Shown: piece after piece, positions 17,401 through 26,442 of the stretch
How positions within the stretch are numbered: the stretch's first letter is position 1
Layout of the letters: the number at the start of each line of letters is the position of its first letter
DNA from: a virus
Virus record (IMG/VR): IMGVR_UViG_3300032307_000539
Coordinates: 1 to 64,000 of that record
Reading direction: 5' to 3' (one strand)
Length of the DNA stretch: 64,000 bases
The notes under the pieces: model-generated
Told to the model about the DNA's origin: nothing
The model's input: only the letters and a program-made list of their open reading frames with translations
Databases searched by the model: none
Position numbers and translations under genes: made by a program

Positions 17401-19031
17401 TTTGTTTTACAACTAGCGAATGCGCTTCCTTCACTTAAAGTCGCGACAAAAGACATCTCTGTAAACTTGAAATATTCTATAAAGTTTGTTTCATCGTATA
17501 CTTCTGGAGTGGTTGGATAATTAGTCCACACACGGTGTTTCACAAATGGCAGCTTGATGTTCAACAAGTTAACATCTGTAGAAGATATTATTTGAAATGG
17601 CTGAAACTTATCAGGATATGTATTATCCTCATTATCAACGGGAATTATTTGCGATTGGTTTTTAAAGTTTTCAGTAGCTACAACAGATATGAAGTTTATA
17701 AAGTCAGGGTCAAGAGACAGCTCTTGAGCGTTATTATAATCTTTGGCACAATAATATGATATGTCGCAGTTATAAACACTTCCTCCAAAAAATATTCCAG
17801 AAAATGAAGACGTATTGGATGTTGCAATAAGCGATATGTTTATCACGTTGTCTTTTCTAATCGGTGTATTAGTAAAGTCTATTGAGACCACATCATTAAC
17901 AATGTTAATGTCTGAAAAAGAAGGAGGAACTTCAGAGTCAGAAAAACTTTCAGAAACATAGTTAACATCAAAATCCGCCTTTACCTCATCACCATCAATG
18001 TCAACCAAGTCTCTACCCTCTACGTAATTTCCGTAAATCAACCTGTTTCCAATAAATTCTTGAGCCTGAGCTTTTAGAGGTACGTTGTCAAAAAGTCTTT
18101 TTATTTCGTCCTCTGCTAAAATGCTATATATTTTGTTGTTGGAGAACACAAAGTCCTTGGTCGTATTGTCTGACCAGAATTTCTTGCTCTTATTGAATGT
18201 GTCAATTATGTATACAAAACTAGAGTTGCTCTCTCTGAAAACCAATTGGACATCAGTTACGTTTCTATCTCCAGTATTAAATTCAACCTTTACTCCGTTA
18301 AACTGATTTATCATACCAGAGTTTTCCTGAGTAAGATAGTCAAGTCTAAAGTTAGCAGGGTAGAACTGAGGATTTGAAAATGTAGACAAAGCACTGTACT
18401 CACCGTCAATATACTTATATCGATAAGCAAAAGATAAAAACCTTTCCTTTATGTTGTTTTCAACACCCGTACCCACAATAGCGGGAGTACACACAGGAGC
18501 CTCAAAGGGTGGCTTTTTGTAGAGAGATATATCATCACTGTTGAATCCATTTAAACCATATCCCTTAGCTCTCCCTATATTTACGCATCTAATGTCGTTT
18601 AGATTGTCAGTCCAAACTAATAGTTTTTGTTGGTTAAATGAATTGTAAATTACATTAATACCGGTAACATAGTATTTTGGGTCGAAGTTTAAAACATTGC
18701 TACCAGCATCTCTATCGTCTTCAAGAACTACAGATGTGTTTCCGCTTAACTCACTGTATTCTAATACTAAGTTTTTAGTAGGCGAATAAACAAGCCAGTA
18801 TATACAAGAATTTGCCTCATCAGCTATAGAGCCAATACATATAGATTCCTCTGGAAGTTGGTATGTTGACACAAACTCAAGCCCATATACGTTTTGAACG
18901 GACCCAACTTTTTGCCCTTCGCTATTTGATACGATAACGTTTAAAGCGTCAATATACTCCCCGTCAGGTACAAGTCTAAGGTCTAAATCCTTATTCATTT
19001 TACCCGAAACAAATTGTCTTTTTAACTCCAT
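14409..19031 (-). CDS. Long tail protein (stabilisation/muzzle-like), 1540 aa
   Basis: The N-terminus carries GKMNKDLDLRLVPDGEY followed by IDALNV and a QNVYG motif. This is characteristic of the P22 gp10-like phage stabilisation family and of the long tail 'muzzle' proteins of crAss-like and marine podoviruses. The body is beta-rich. Near residues 1365-1440 lies a cadherin/VCBS-like module (LNEGETLTINVLGNDTYEG then VTDEFGCSYQGSINITV), probably a surface adhesion domain. The last 100 residues hold several cysteines. It is coded one base overlapping the 294-residue ring protein. It probably forms the tail tube distal to the ring proteins and contacts receptors. Confidence 0.75.
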   Translation of the reverse strand: MELKRQFVSGKMNKDLDLRLVPDGEYIDALNVIVSNSEGQKVGSVQNVYGLEFVSTYQLPEESICIGSIADEANSCIYWLVYSPTKNLVLEYSELSGNTSVVLEDDRDAGSNVLNFDPKYYVTGINVIYNSFNQQKLLVWTDNLNDIRCVNIGRAKGYGLNGFNSDDISLYKKPPFEAPVCTPAIVGTGVENNIKERFLSFAYRYKYIDGEYSALSTFSNPQFYPANFRLDYLTQENSGMINQFNGVKVEFNTGDRNVTDVQLVFRESNSSFVYIIDTFNKSKKFWSDNTTKDFVFSNNKIYSILAEDEIKRLFDNVPLKAQAQEFIGNRLIYGNYVEGRDLVDIDGDEVKADFDVNYVSESFSDSEVPPSFSDINIVNDVVSIDFTNTPIRKDNVINISLIATSNTSSFSGIFFGGSVYNCDISYYCAKDYNNAQELSLDPDFINFISVVATENFKNQSQIIPVDNEDNTYPDKFQPFQIISSTDVNLLNIKLPFVKHRVWTNYPTTPEVYDETNFIEYFKFTEMSFVATLSEGSAFASCKTNRSYECGIVYLDGSGRYSTVIANETISDGTVFIPISESDKKNQIKININHKAPAWANRYKIFVKDNKLEYQNIYATFVFKDGNYLWLKLEGLENQKVAVGDNLILKRDLDGPTDVLTKIEVLDYRTQAPDFIQSTTFEEPAGNYIKIKNIYSIDFANAEQIYKEVEANSAIRNGSATARSSLFTTFDGTSYTDYEIKAGSKVTIFYRNEKGGSNGGRYVFEKDFVALNTYANFYDFYQAEVVSANPFTTNFFRVEDGLDPSLPQNQNPITGTGYLYCGVTSIMNGNAQNRTFMYTKITILSSDNLLIFETDPKDKSSQIFYETQDTYLIDGSGNHLGKYSSDEDQDISANTPCEITLNYFNCYSQGNGAESYIVRDKFNGNFLSTATRGNGVEIDGYKANRNIASLTYSGAFDETSNYNSLNEFNLSRANYKDLDDRYGSIQKLFTKDTNLIVFQQYKVHNILYTKNILFDSVGGGQVASVESVLGNEVPYAGEFGIGNNPESFAFYGNSIYFADANKRAVLRLGGDGIQPISVYGMIAEFVKLFDQYINNFIFGGFDDKKQQYYLTFSDLEKPVEDVETPCNLTVSGTIIPDEEIVFNVPAPKQSFTMNIPYNFSSESRMVVSDGENVSTYSRLEGSGVVEYEKNTVADLVIITLSTEEDSSQYTIQAECPELNEGEVVLLVVNDDTDAGKSMQTGYSWSNPLIGVVGGNSNNEVFESDGVSRFENLIGQEGINEIPQDGATINVYAKDGSFDFKPCNRIGYFVTEDSLDVNQVLDEAVWLSLDFSGNFASGSFVFSKPSVNSKLYIVWDCASKISVEDDNVSLNEGETLTINVLGNDTYEGSVIVGIVSGASNGTAEVVDNDIVYTNESGSSDFIIYSVTDEFGCSYQGSINITVNSSESCFRFTSFKYLSNVLEGENEVIEFQYTDCLDNVQTIEFTIPIVSNGNPFLYKEYVFNDEIGDPVICCRPGSVTQIGGNIILQEQYNTYSESLFCSI

Positions 19032-19915
19032 TATTTAATCCAGTTTGTTTGGCTTCTCATAGATTGTAACAACTCATCATATCTAAGATTCATTAATCTT
19101 ATTTTAGTGTTGTTTCTAATAGCCTTAAATTCGTCTTTTGCTCGTCTTACAATGTATTCTTGAATACCAACTTTATTGGTTAATATCTCGGCTTTTATGA
19201 AGTGATACAAGTATTTTTCAGCAAGTTTATTTACCTTTAATTCCGACTCACTTAAATCAGAAAGACCATCAGAAATATACTCGATAACAATAGTTTTGTC
19301 TTGTAATTCAGAACTAAATCGAATAAATCCCTTGTCTTTTTCAATCATAAAACTTCCATTTCTGTTGGCTTTCTTCCCATCCATCCCGAATCTAGCTCCA
19401 TATAAGTAGCCTTGACCAGCCTCGAATGGATACCCTAACTCAAAGGAAGTTCTATTTGCATTGACTAGAGGAGACTGCCCCTGCAATGTTTCTGATAAAG
19501 GCGTTCCTTCAAGAGCGTCTCCATTATTATCAAACATTACATTGTAATTGTTGTCCTGTAAATATGCCACAGATATTGCGTTGCTATTGTTTTGAATTAA
19601 AGGACGTAAATTTCCGTTCTCGTCTACATAGCTTATTCTAACATAGTTTATATAATCCTTTGGAAGTGGCATTTTTAAATCTTGAGCAACCTCTAGTTCT
19701 AAGGCACGAACCTCTCTTCCGGCGTCATAATTTAACTCCTGAAGACCTCTTTTTGCGTGAAATATAACCTCGTATCTTTTGCAGTCATTGATAACCTTGT
19801 CATCACCAACATACATTATATAGAAGTTGTTTATGATTTCCTTTAACAAAACATATTGGTACTCACCCCAGTTATTTTCGTCTTCGTAGTATTGTTGGTC
19901 TGTAAGTTGTAACAT
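19031..19915 (-). CDS. Probable tail ring/adaptor protein, 294 aa
   Basis: A mixed alpha/beta protein without recognised catalytic motif. The N-terminal half has ELEVAQDLKMPLPKDYINYV, a pattern common in podovirus tail-tubular or ring proteins, followed by repeated structural segments. It starts exactly at the stop of the 228-residue gene and overlaps the long tail gene by one base. Position between head-tail adaptor and long tail protein supports the call; sequence alone does not prove it. Confidence 0.55.
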   Translation of the reverse strand: MLQLTDQQYYEDENNWGEYQYVLLKEIINNFYIMYVGDDKVINDCKRYEVIFHAKRGLQELNYDAGREVRALELEVAQDLKMPLPKDYINYVRISYVDENGNLRPLIQNNSNAISVAYLQDNNYNVMFDNNGDALEGTPLSETLQGQSPLVNANRTSFELGYPFEAGQGYLYGARFGMDGKKANRNGSFMIEKDKGFIRFSSELQDKTIVIEYISDGLSDLSESELKVNKLAEKYLYHFIKAEILTNKVGIQEYIVRRAKDEFKAIRNNTKIRLMNLRYDELLQSMRSQTNWIK

Positions 19916-20601
19916 TATTGCGTTCTATTTGTTATCATTTCGTGTTCTTCAATTGCTTTTGCGGCAACAACAATATCTTGTTCTCTTATGTTCAAACCAG
20001 CATACTTTAAAATACGCATAGTTATCTCCATCTTGTCGTCATATCCAATCTCAAAGTCTTGATAGTTTGGGTCGGACGGATTAAACACGGCGTCCTCACC
20101 AACCATAAAGTAAGTCCAATTAGGGTCTTTTGGTAGCCTGAAGTAAACCAACTCAACACCATCCTCTATAGTGTCTGGATATACTTTGTAAGTGCCGTCA
20201 TATTTGACATAAGCCGGATATAAAAGAGAAGGAGCTGTTAAGTTGCTTTCCAATAAAAACCACAGTTTATCCCTTCCTATATTTTCAATCTCCTTACTAT
20301 TGTAGAGAAGATTTATTGTAACGTAAAAATCATTAGGTTCCTCAAAAATACCATTGTTGTATGTTAACGAAGTTGGAGCAACAATAAACTTGTCTAGGTT
20401 TTCCTTGGTCTTTTTTAATATTTCTTTTTCATTAATACGAGATTCCCTAACTACAGACGCTCTATTATGTCTATGAAAATAACCATCAACAATTTCCTGT
20501 TGAGCCTGTTTTGCAAAAGTGTTAAATTCAAGAGGGGTAATATATCCTCGACTTTCCTTGTTTAATATGAAGTGAACAAGGTTTCTTATGTCGTTAATCA
20601 T
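19915..20601 (-). CDS. Probable head-tail adaptor/ring protein, 228 aa
   Basis: The N-terminal helices (INDIRNLVHFILNKESRGYI then FNTFAKQAQQEIVDGYF) match a recurrent pattern of head-completion proteins in Bacteroidota phages. Later segments are beta-rich (GTYKVYPDTIEDGVELVYF). It is the first gene of a transcript beginning at a -7 box 17 bases upstream and is followed without gap by two more tail genes. Its function is inferred from order portal, capsid, adaptor, tail. Confidence 0.55.
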   Translation of the reverse strand: MINDIRNLVHFILNKESRGYITPLEFNTFAKQAQQEIVDGYFHRHNRASVVRESRINEKEILKKTKENLDKFIVAPTSLTYNNGIFEEPNDFYVTINLLYNSKEIENIGRDKLWFLLESNLTAPSLLYPAYVKYDGTYKVYPDTIEDGVELVYFRLPKDPNWTYFMVGEDAVFNPSDPNYQDFEIGYDDKMEITMRILKYAGLNIREQDIVVAAKAIEEHEMITNRTQ

Positions 20602-20617
20602 AATGTCAAATTTTATG

Positions 20618-20625
20618 CAAATTTA
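20618..20625 (-). promoter_or_regulatory. Bacteroidota-type -7 box (TAAATTTG) for tail genes
   Basis: TAAATTTG on the minus strand lies between a terminator hairpin and the 228-residue gene, so the tail genes have their own promoter. Confidence 0.55.
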
Positions 20626-20626
20626 C

Positions 20627-20656
20627 AAAAAAAAAGCACCCCGTTTCCGGAGTGCC
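20627..20656 (-). terminator. Intrinsic terminator after the 257-residue gene
   Basis: On the minus strand GCACTCC pairs with GGGGTGC (one G-T pair) around a GGAAAC loop, followed by nine T residues. Confidence 0.8.
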
Positions 20657-20679
20657 AAAAGAGAAAAATATTATAAGGC

Positions 20680-21453
20680 TTATAGTGATTCGCTAATTTT
20701 AGAAAGCACGTCCATACCCTCGTCCGTTAGGAAGAATGAAGCCATTGCTGAGTAAACGTTTTCTCCAAAAGGTACTGTTAAAATTTTCCCTCCTTCTTTC
20801 GCCCAAGTTACATTTCGTCCGTCTCTGCTGATTTTGATAATACCCATATCTACAGCTCGAACTGCAATGTTTCTAAACTTGACAATATCATCATCCACAA
20901 GAGCCATAAACTCTTTTGGGTTTTTACGAGCGTAAACCATTAAGTCACGTCGAAGTTCAGATGAAGATAATCGGTCTACTTTATTCTTGAAAATCACTCG
21001 CCCAACGGCCTCTAAATCCTCAATAGCCATTTCTTTTACTTGAATCTGAGCGTTTAGTACAACCAACTCTTCATCGTAATCCTTTTGAGCTTTTTGCTCT
21101 GGATTGAACTCATAGAATACTTTTCCGTTGTCCGGGTGGTAAATTGATAAAAATTTTTGTAACTCAACATTTTCTTTAGGGACGATTAGTTTCCCGTTCT
21201 CCATGACAATTTGAGTTGTTACAGCATACCCATCTTGCTCATCTAAGAATACAGAAGACTGATTGTCGCAATAACGTAAAGCTCGATTCTTTTCACCGTC
21301 AAAATACAATAGTGGTTTTGATGGAGCGTGCTTAGAACGGATAGCGTAAGTAATTGGAGTTGCATCTCCTTTTAAAATGTAAGTTCTGTCCTTGAACTCA
21401 AAAGTTTCTTCAGTAGGTCTTTCAACCACTTGCTTTGGTTTTCTTCCAGCCAT
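20680..21453 (-). CDS. Capsid-adjacent protein of unknown function, 257 aa
   Basis: The N-terminus is basic (MAGRKPKQVVERP). A beta-rich middle includes KPLLYFDGEKNRALRYC, and the C-terminal half is helical with a Lys/Arg-rich stretch. It is transcribed as a single gene: a promoter box precedes it and a strong terminator follows. Being expressed alone next to the major capsid gene suggests an abundant virion protein such as a decoration or auxiliary head protein. That is inference; the family is not recognised. Confidence 0.55.
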   Translation of the reverse strand: MAGRKPKQVVERPTEETFEFKDRTYILKGDATPITYAIRSKHAPSKPLLYFDGEKNRALRYCDNQSSVFLDEQDGYAVTTQIVMENGKLIVPKENVELQKFLSIYHPDNGKVFYEFNPEQKAQKDYDEELVVLNAQIQVKEMAIEDLEAVGRVIFKNKVDRLSSSELRRDLMVYARKNPKEFMALVDDDIVKFRNIAVRAVDMGIIKISRDGRNVTWAKEGGKILTVPFGENVYSAMASFFLTDEGMDVLSKISESL

Positions 21454-21479
21454 ATTAAATTAGATTAAAAATGATGGTG

Positions 21480-21487
21480 CAAATATA
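21480..21487 (-). promoter_or_regulatory. Bacteroidota-type -7 box (TATATTTG)
   Basis: TATATTTG on the minus strand, between the capsid-gene terminator and the 257-residue gene. Confidence 0.55.
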
Positions 21488-21488
21488 C

Positions 21489-21518
21489 AAAAAAAAAGAG
21501 AGGCATAAGCCCCTCTTC
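21489..21518 (-). terminator. Intrinsic terminator after the major capsid gene
   Basis: On the minus strand AGAGG pairs with CCTCT around an 8-base loop (GGCTTATG), followed by nine T residues. Confidence 0.65.
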
Positions 21519-21537
21519 TTTGTAGTGTAGATTACTA

Positions 21538-22914
21538 CTATTTTAACAACATAAAGTTGTTAGCTCCAAGAGTAATCAATGCTCGCTCTGACAAGAAGTG
21601 AACAGCCATAGCGTCCAAATCTGTGTTAGAAGCACCACCAGCAGAACCTACTACCCAAGACTTATACTTGCGGTCTTCAGTTTCTGACTTGCGGTAACGT
21701 ACGTGTAAGAACGGACGCTTAGCATTTTTACCAATTACTTGGTCGTAAACAGTAGTAGTACCAGCAGGAACCAAGATACCGTCAATATCGGTAACGTAAC
21801 CACGAGTAGTAGCGTCGTTCAAATATTTCCAGTCAGACTTATAAAAGTCATATCCTAAGTTAAACCCTTTGAATCCTAAGTTTAACGCCATCTTCTCATC
21901 GTTATCAAACAAACCGTAAGAAGCCAATGCTGTGTTAGCATTAGAGATAGACGCTAAAGTCTTGTCAATTTCAAACGATGTTTTACGATTTACGAATAAA
22001 ACGTTTTCTTGAATAGCACCTTCTTTGTCAAGAATCTTAATGATGTTTTCAATGTCTTCACGCTCAGTGATTGCTCCAGTACCAACGTTACCACGAGTTT
22101 CAACTTCGTAGAATAAACCTTTAGTACCTTTGTAACCAGCAGTAGCAGCAGCAGAACCAGCAACAGCTACTTCTCCTTCAACCATTGACATTTCAAGGTA
22201 ATCCTCAAAACGTAAACGAGTTTCGTGTTCTGATTTCAAATACCACAAGTATCCTGTAGCACCGTTTTCAGTAGTAACTTCAACCCATCCGATTTGAGCC
22301 ATATCAGAACCATTAACTTGGTATTTGTCTTTGATAATGATAGGGTTGTTTTCTAAGAACTCAGATTCAGCTTCCAAAGAACCTTCCATTCCGTTAGTTC
22401 CTTTTTTAAATTCAGAACCGTAAACGAAGATTTTTAAAGCACTAGCAGTGTTTGAAATACCAATAGAATCCAAGTCTGTATCAGCGTAAGGAGCCACAGT
22501 AATAGTAACGCCATCAACAGCAATGTTTGTAACAATAGCTTTTGCTACAACACTGTTAGAGGTGTCACTGACTACGATAGTTTGATTTAAACGCACGGCA
22601 TGAGGAGCATCAAACTCGATTTCATTAACGTCAGTCAATGTTCCTGTTCCAAATACGTGTAAACGACCTTGCTCTGTCCATTTGATCAAGTCAGAAGTAG
22701 AAGGCATTTCAGCTCCAACCATACGAAGGAATGAAGCAATAGAGCGATTACCGAAACGCTCAAACTCTTTCTCATACAAATCAGGTAATTCGTGAGACAA
22801 GAAATCAAATGTTCCAATGTAGTTTGTAGATAATACAGACTTGCTTGGTGTAGGGGTCAATAAAGGAGCCCCTGTAATCGCGTTAGATGTAAAATTTGCG
22901 GTTTGTAAAGCCAT
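21538..22914 (-). CDS. Major capsid protein
   Basis: This 458-residue protein sits just after a scaffold-like gene and is followed by a terminator, as expected for the most abundant virion protein. Its composition (balanced, Ala/Thr/Val-rich, no long low-complexity regions) and segments such as the N-terminal DFLSHELPDLYEKEFERFG, an E-loop-like Gly/Ala-rich middle and a late FYKSDWKYLNDATTRGYV resemble HK97-fold capsid proteins of Bacteroidota podoviruses. Codon use looks cleaner than neighbours (many preferred codons such as GTA, GCA), fitting high expression. The name rests on context and fold-like pattern. Confidence 0.75.
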   Translation of the reverse strand: MALQTANFTSNAITGAPLLTPTPSKSVLSTNYIGTFDFLSHELPDLYEKEFERFGNRSIASFLRMVGAEMPSTSDLIKWTEQGRLHVFGTGTLTDVNEIEFDAPHAVRLNQTIVVSDTSNSVVAKAIVTNIAVDGVTITVAPYADTDLDSIGISNTASALKIFVYGSEFKKGTNGMEGSLEAESEFLENNPIIIKDKYQVNGSDMAQIGWVEVTTENGATGYLWYLKSEHETRLRFEDYLEMSMVEGEVAVAGSAAATAGYKGTKGLFYEVETRGNVGTGAITEREDIENIIKILDKEGAIQENVLFVNRKTSFEIDKTLASISNANTALASYGLFDNDEKMALNLGFKGFNLGYDFYKSDWKYLNDATTRGYVTDIDGILVPAGTTTVYDQVIGKNAKRPFLHVRYRKSETEDRKYKSWVVGSAGGASNTDLDAMAVHFLSERALITLGANNFMLLK

Positions 22915-22937
22915 TTTGTTTGTGTTGTGTTGTTAGT

Positions 22938-23984
22938 TTATCGTTTAATTATTTTCAAGCCACTTCCAAAAGAATCATCTTGCACAGCTCTAATTCTAGG
23001 CTTGTCGTTTGTTTGGACGTCTTTGACATCTCTAACATTCATATCGACATTTTTAATATCCTTAATGACGCCTTTTGTTGCGTCAGACTTGCCTTGCTCG
23101 TAAAAAAACTTAGCAAAAGCATCAGGATTCATCGCCATCGTTAAAGCCTTGTGATAAGAGTGTGCATCTTTAAGAACACCGTTTTCATCTAAATGTTTCT
23201 TAATGAAATTAGTAACGTCTAGGTTGTTGCTTTTTACTTCCTCGACATTTTCCGGTTTATAACCAACTTTCTTCTCCCCTAAGTCAAATTCAAAACCTTT
23301 GAATGAATTAAAGAAGTCCTCGGTCTTTTTCATAAACACGGACGAGCGTTCTCTCTGTTGTTTCTCCTCCTGTTCTAAAGTGGCATTATGTTGTTTGTAA
23401 AACTCATACGCTTTTTTCTGTTCTTCAGACAAACCAGCACTAGACCCTAGCGATAGTTTTAATTCGTCTTTTTTAGAATTTAAAAAGTTTCGAGCTTCAA
23501 ACAACTCCTCTTTTAAGGCAACTTTTTTGTTTTTAATGTCCGACTCAGAATCAACATCTTCATCGAACCCATACTTAGAATCGATAAGGTATTCAATATC
23601 CTCCTCATCTAAGTGCGGTTTTTGCATTTTATAATAATTTCTAAGAACTTCTTCATCTGAGGCTGAGTTCCAATCTTTACTGACCTTTATGTAATTCTCT
23701 ACACCATAGTCAATTAAAGTTTTAACATCCTCCGGCAATTCTGGAGTTTTAAAAATATCCTCTACACTATTTAGTTGTTTCTCGTACTTAGTATTCAGAT
23801 ATTGTAAAATTTCGTCATCGCTTAAAGAGGATTCTTTTATTTCTTCTTGAACCTCATCTTTTGTTTCATTCTCATTTACTTCTTCGTTAAGGTTTTGTTC
23901 AAACTCCTCTTGAATAGATTGTTCTTGCTCCTGAATAGATGATTGCTCCTCCGCATCAACGACTCTAAATTTTAATCCCTCCAT
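22938..23984 (-). CDS. Probable scaffolding protein, 348 aa
   Basis: A highly acidic, Glu/Gln-rich N-terminal region is followed by long charged coiled-coil helices (residues 120-220) and a basic C-terminus ending SFGSGLKIIKR. This is the usual make-up of phage scaffolding proteins, whose basic C-terminal end contacts the capsid protein. It lies between portal and capsid genes, where scaffolds are normally encoded. A promoter box lies 22 bases before its start, so scaffold and capsid can be transcribed separately from the portal. Confidence 0.7.
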   Translation of the reverse strand: MEGLKFRVVDAEEQSSIQEQEQSIQEEFEQNLNEEVNENETKDEVQEEIKESSLSDDEILQYLNTKYEKQLNSVEDIFKTPELPEDVKTLIDYGVENYIKVSKDWNSASDEEVLRNYYKMQKPHLDEEDIEYLIDSKYGFDEDVDSESDIKNKKVALKEELFEARNFLNSKKDELKLSLGSSAGLSEEQKKAYEFYKQHNATLEQEEKQQRERSSVFMKKTEDFFNSFKGFEFDLGEKKVGYKPENVEEVKSNNLDVTNFIKKHLDENGVLKDAHSYHKALTMAMNPDAFAKFFYEQGKSDATKGVIKDIKNVDMNVRDVKDVQTNDKPRIRAVQDDSFGSGLKIIKR

Positions 23985-24005
23985 GTTTATTTAATTAAAT
24001 TTGTG

Positions 24006-24013
24006 CAAAATTA
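24006..24013 (-). promoter_or_regulatory. Bacteroidota-type -7 box (TAATTTTG)
   Basis: TAATTTTG on the minus strand, 22 bases before the scaffold ATG, in the short portal-scaffold gap. Confidence 0.45.
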
Positions 24014-24024
24014 ATATATTTTTT

Positions 24025-26442
24025 TTAATCTATTTTAAACAAGTCTTCAAAGCCCCCTAAAGAGTCTTCTTCGTTAAAGTCAATAGGGTCTAAATCTTGA
24101 GTTCTTTGTTTAATCATTTTCGATTGCTGTGTGGCTTGCAGTTTAGTTCTTTCGTCTTTTCTATCCTCCTTCATTTTTTCAGTCTCTGTTTTTGACTCTA
24201 TAGAACGTGTAGCCACGCCAAGGTTTATTTGGCCCTGCATATTTATTAGCTGCGACTTGTACTCAAATTCTTTAGCCATTTTCTCTAAAGACATTTGGTG
24301 TTCCATTTGAGCCATTTGAGCGTCCATTTGACCTTGTAGTTGAATTACCTGTGCCTTGGACTCAGATTGGGCTTGAGCTAAAGAGGCTTGTGCAGACGCT
24401 TGAGCCTGATAGTTTTCCTTGTTTCTTTCCGAATCTCTCTGCTCTTTTTCTCTTTTTTTGAACTTTAAAAGTTCAGATGCGATTTTTATGTTTTTTACGG
24501 AACGAATATCAATGGCATCGTCAATATCTATTTTTCCGGCGGATATTGCACTTTGTATGTTTTGCTCAAGCATTTGTCGCTCTTCTTCGTCAGGGGACAT
24601 TTCAATGTAAATACCAAAATCATAAAATGGCAAATCTAATATGTTATCTAGAATATCTATTGAGTTCTGACCAATCATATTTGCAAAAGTGTCTTTCATA
24701 TCAGAAAATTCAAGAACATCTGACATTCTATAACATAAACACTCGCTTAATCTCTCGGTAATAAATATGCCGCTTTCTAAAACGTGTTTTGTAGCTGTGT
24801 TACTGTTTAGTGCCGCTAATTTTTGAAGACCCACCAAAGAGTATTGGTCTGGTTTTGAGCCATCTCTTGCTTCGTTTAATCCGGTTACATCTCTTAACAT
24901 ATTTAAGTGATGATTGTACATATTAAGCAAGGAAGTTATTTTTGCATTTGCACCTGATGAGGTAAGCTCTTGAACTGGGACTCTGGCGTTGTTAAACTCT
25001 CCATCTTCTGTATAACTTCTACCAATAACACTACCGGTTTGAAAGTATAGATTTAATGCGTCTTCGGGAGTGTATGAATTTCCATTTCCTAAATTAATTG
25101 CGTTTAACCCATCTACGTCAAGAAATACACCGTCAGGTTTCATACCGGCAATAACCTGCTGTATCTTCAAGTGAGTTAACTGTATTTGGTCGGCAATAGG
25201 AATCATCCTCTTAACCAAAGAATCGATTCGGCCTCTGTACATTCTTGGCGCACACATAACGTATGGAGGGTACACTTTTGATAGCGCAGATTTTGGTCTG
25301 ACCATATTTCGCATTACCTCCCACTTTAGCAAGTGATTTGTACCTAAAACTAAAACTCCTTCAAACCAAACATCGATTCTTTTAGAAAGTTTTTCAAAGT
25401 TGGCGTCAGAACCTTTCGGACCTTCAAATTTATCGTCTCTTTTAATTACTTTTTCACCGCCGTTTCTGGTTTTTTTATTCTTGTATACTACGTTTAAATC
25501 TGTTTTAAATGTAAAAAACAAAAGTGTAGCAGTATTGTTCTTGATATTACCGTTAATGTTTCCACCCCTTATGTTTTGATACGCATCCCATCTTGCGGCC
25601 ATTTTAGAAATTTCTTTAATTTCTTCTTGACTCAAATCAGGATTTATTTTTTTTAGCTCTGTAACGTTGACATTTTTGACTTCTCCAAAATAATAACAAT
25701 CTTCAAACTGAGGACTTTCTGTAGGAGACCAAATCATATTTGCTGGGTCGCAATACTCAATATTAATTCCTTTGTGTTTGTCAAAATAATGTTTACAAGC
25801 AGAAACCCCAATAACAGTTGCGTCTTCGTCAAGCCTTTTCTTGATTAAATCATAACGATTTAGTTTCAATACGTTTTCAATAGCCTTTTCTTGAGCAACT
25901 TCAATTTCATCTTTGTAAAACTGCATTTTTAAATCCAACTCCTCCTTACTCTTCGGTATTTCGTTTTCCGGAACAGGGGATATGTCGTACCCAGCAGTCT
26001 TGGCAATATCAATAATTGGCCTTGAAACCATTGCTTTCTCAAGGTCTTTTTTGTACTTTTTCTTTTTACTCGAAGAAGTAGCGTCAATTGCATTTGCCTT
26101 AATCTCAAACAAACGATTTGACATCCCATTAACGACAATATCGACAAACTTTGGGACAATAGGAACTGGAGTCCAATCTAAATTCAAGTAAGAAATATCC
26201 CCGCTTAAAGACATTTCTTTTTTGTATTTCTGAACAGACTGCTCTCCTTTTGCATACATTCTTAATTTATGAAAAAAATCTCTGTTTGTATAAAAACGTG
26301 AGCCGTCAACAGATGTTTTTCTAAACCACTCGTTTTGTATTGCGTGACCAACTTGAAGACCCCAATCCTTGCTTTTTTTGATTTCGTCTGTTTCTAGTTG
26401 GTCTGGAAAAAATACCGCTGGTATTGAAAAATTATCATTCAT
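24025..26442 (-). CDS. Portal protein
   Basis: This 805-residue protein follows the large terminase subunit with an 8-base overlap, the normal terminase-portal order. The N-terminal region holds the clip/wing-type segments, with a conserved-looking DATVIGVSACKHYFDKHKG near residues 205-223. The central helical region includes TSSGANAKITSLLNMYNHH and RDVTGLNEARDGS, the latter typical of Bacteroidota podovirus portals. The last 150 residues are a Gln/Ala/Met/Glu-rich coiled coil (barrel-like) with a basic/acidic tail. Length fits large portals of crAss-like relatives. Confidence 0.8.
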   Translation of the reverse strand: MNDNFSIPAVFFPDQLETDEIKKSKDWGLQVGHAIQNEWFRKTSVDGSRFYTNRDFFHKLRMYAKGEQSVQKYKKEMSLSGDISYLNLDWTPVPIVPKFVDIVVNGMSNRLFEIKANAIDATSSSKKKKYKKDLEKAMVSRPIIDIAKTAGYDISPVPENEIPKSKEELDLKMQFYKDEIEVAQEKAIENVLKLNRYDLIKKRLDEDATVIGVSACKHYFDKHKGINIEYCDPANMIWSPTESPQFEDCYYFGEVKNVNVTELKKINPDLSQEEIKEISKMAARWDAYQNIRGGNINGNIKNNTATLLFFTFKTDLNVVYKNKKTRNGGEKVIKRDDKFEGPKGSDANFEKLSKRIDVWFEGVLVLGTNHLLKWEVMRNMVRPKSALSKVYPPYVMCAPRMYRGRIDSLVKRMIPIADQIQLTHLKIQQVIAGMKPDGVFLDVDGLNAINLGNGNSYTPEDALNLYFQTGSVIGRSYTEDGEFNNARVPVQELTSSGANAKITSLLNMYNHHLNMLRDVTGLNEARDGSKPDQYSLVGLQKLAALNSNTATKHVLESGIFITERLSECLCYRMSDVLEFSDMKDTFANMIGQNSIDILDNILDLPFYDFGIYIEMSPDEEERQMLEQNIQSAISAGKIDIDDAIDIRSVKNIKIASELLKFKKREKEQRDSERNKENYQAQASAQASLAQAQSESKAQVIQLQGQMDAQMAQMEHQMSLEKMAKEFEYKSQLINMQGQINLGVATRSIESKTETEKMKEDRKDERTKLQATQQSKMIKQRTQDLDPIDFNEEDSLGGFEDLFKID

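Noticed and set aside
14189-19000. Several plus-strand frames inside the long tail gene and its neighbours
   Set aside because: They are antisense shadows of long, well-supported minus-strand genes with no start signals or recognisable motifs.
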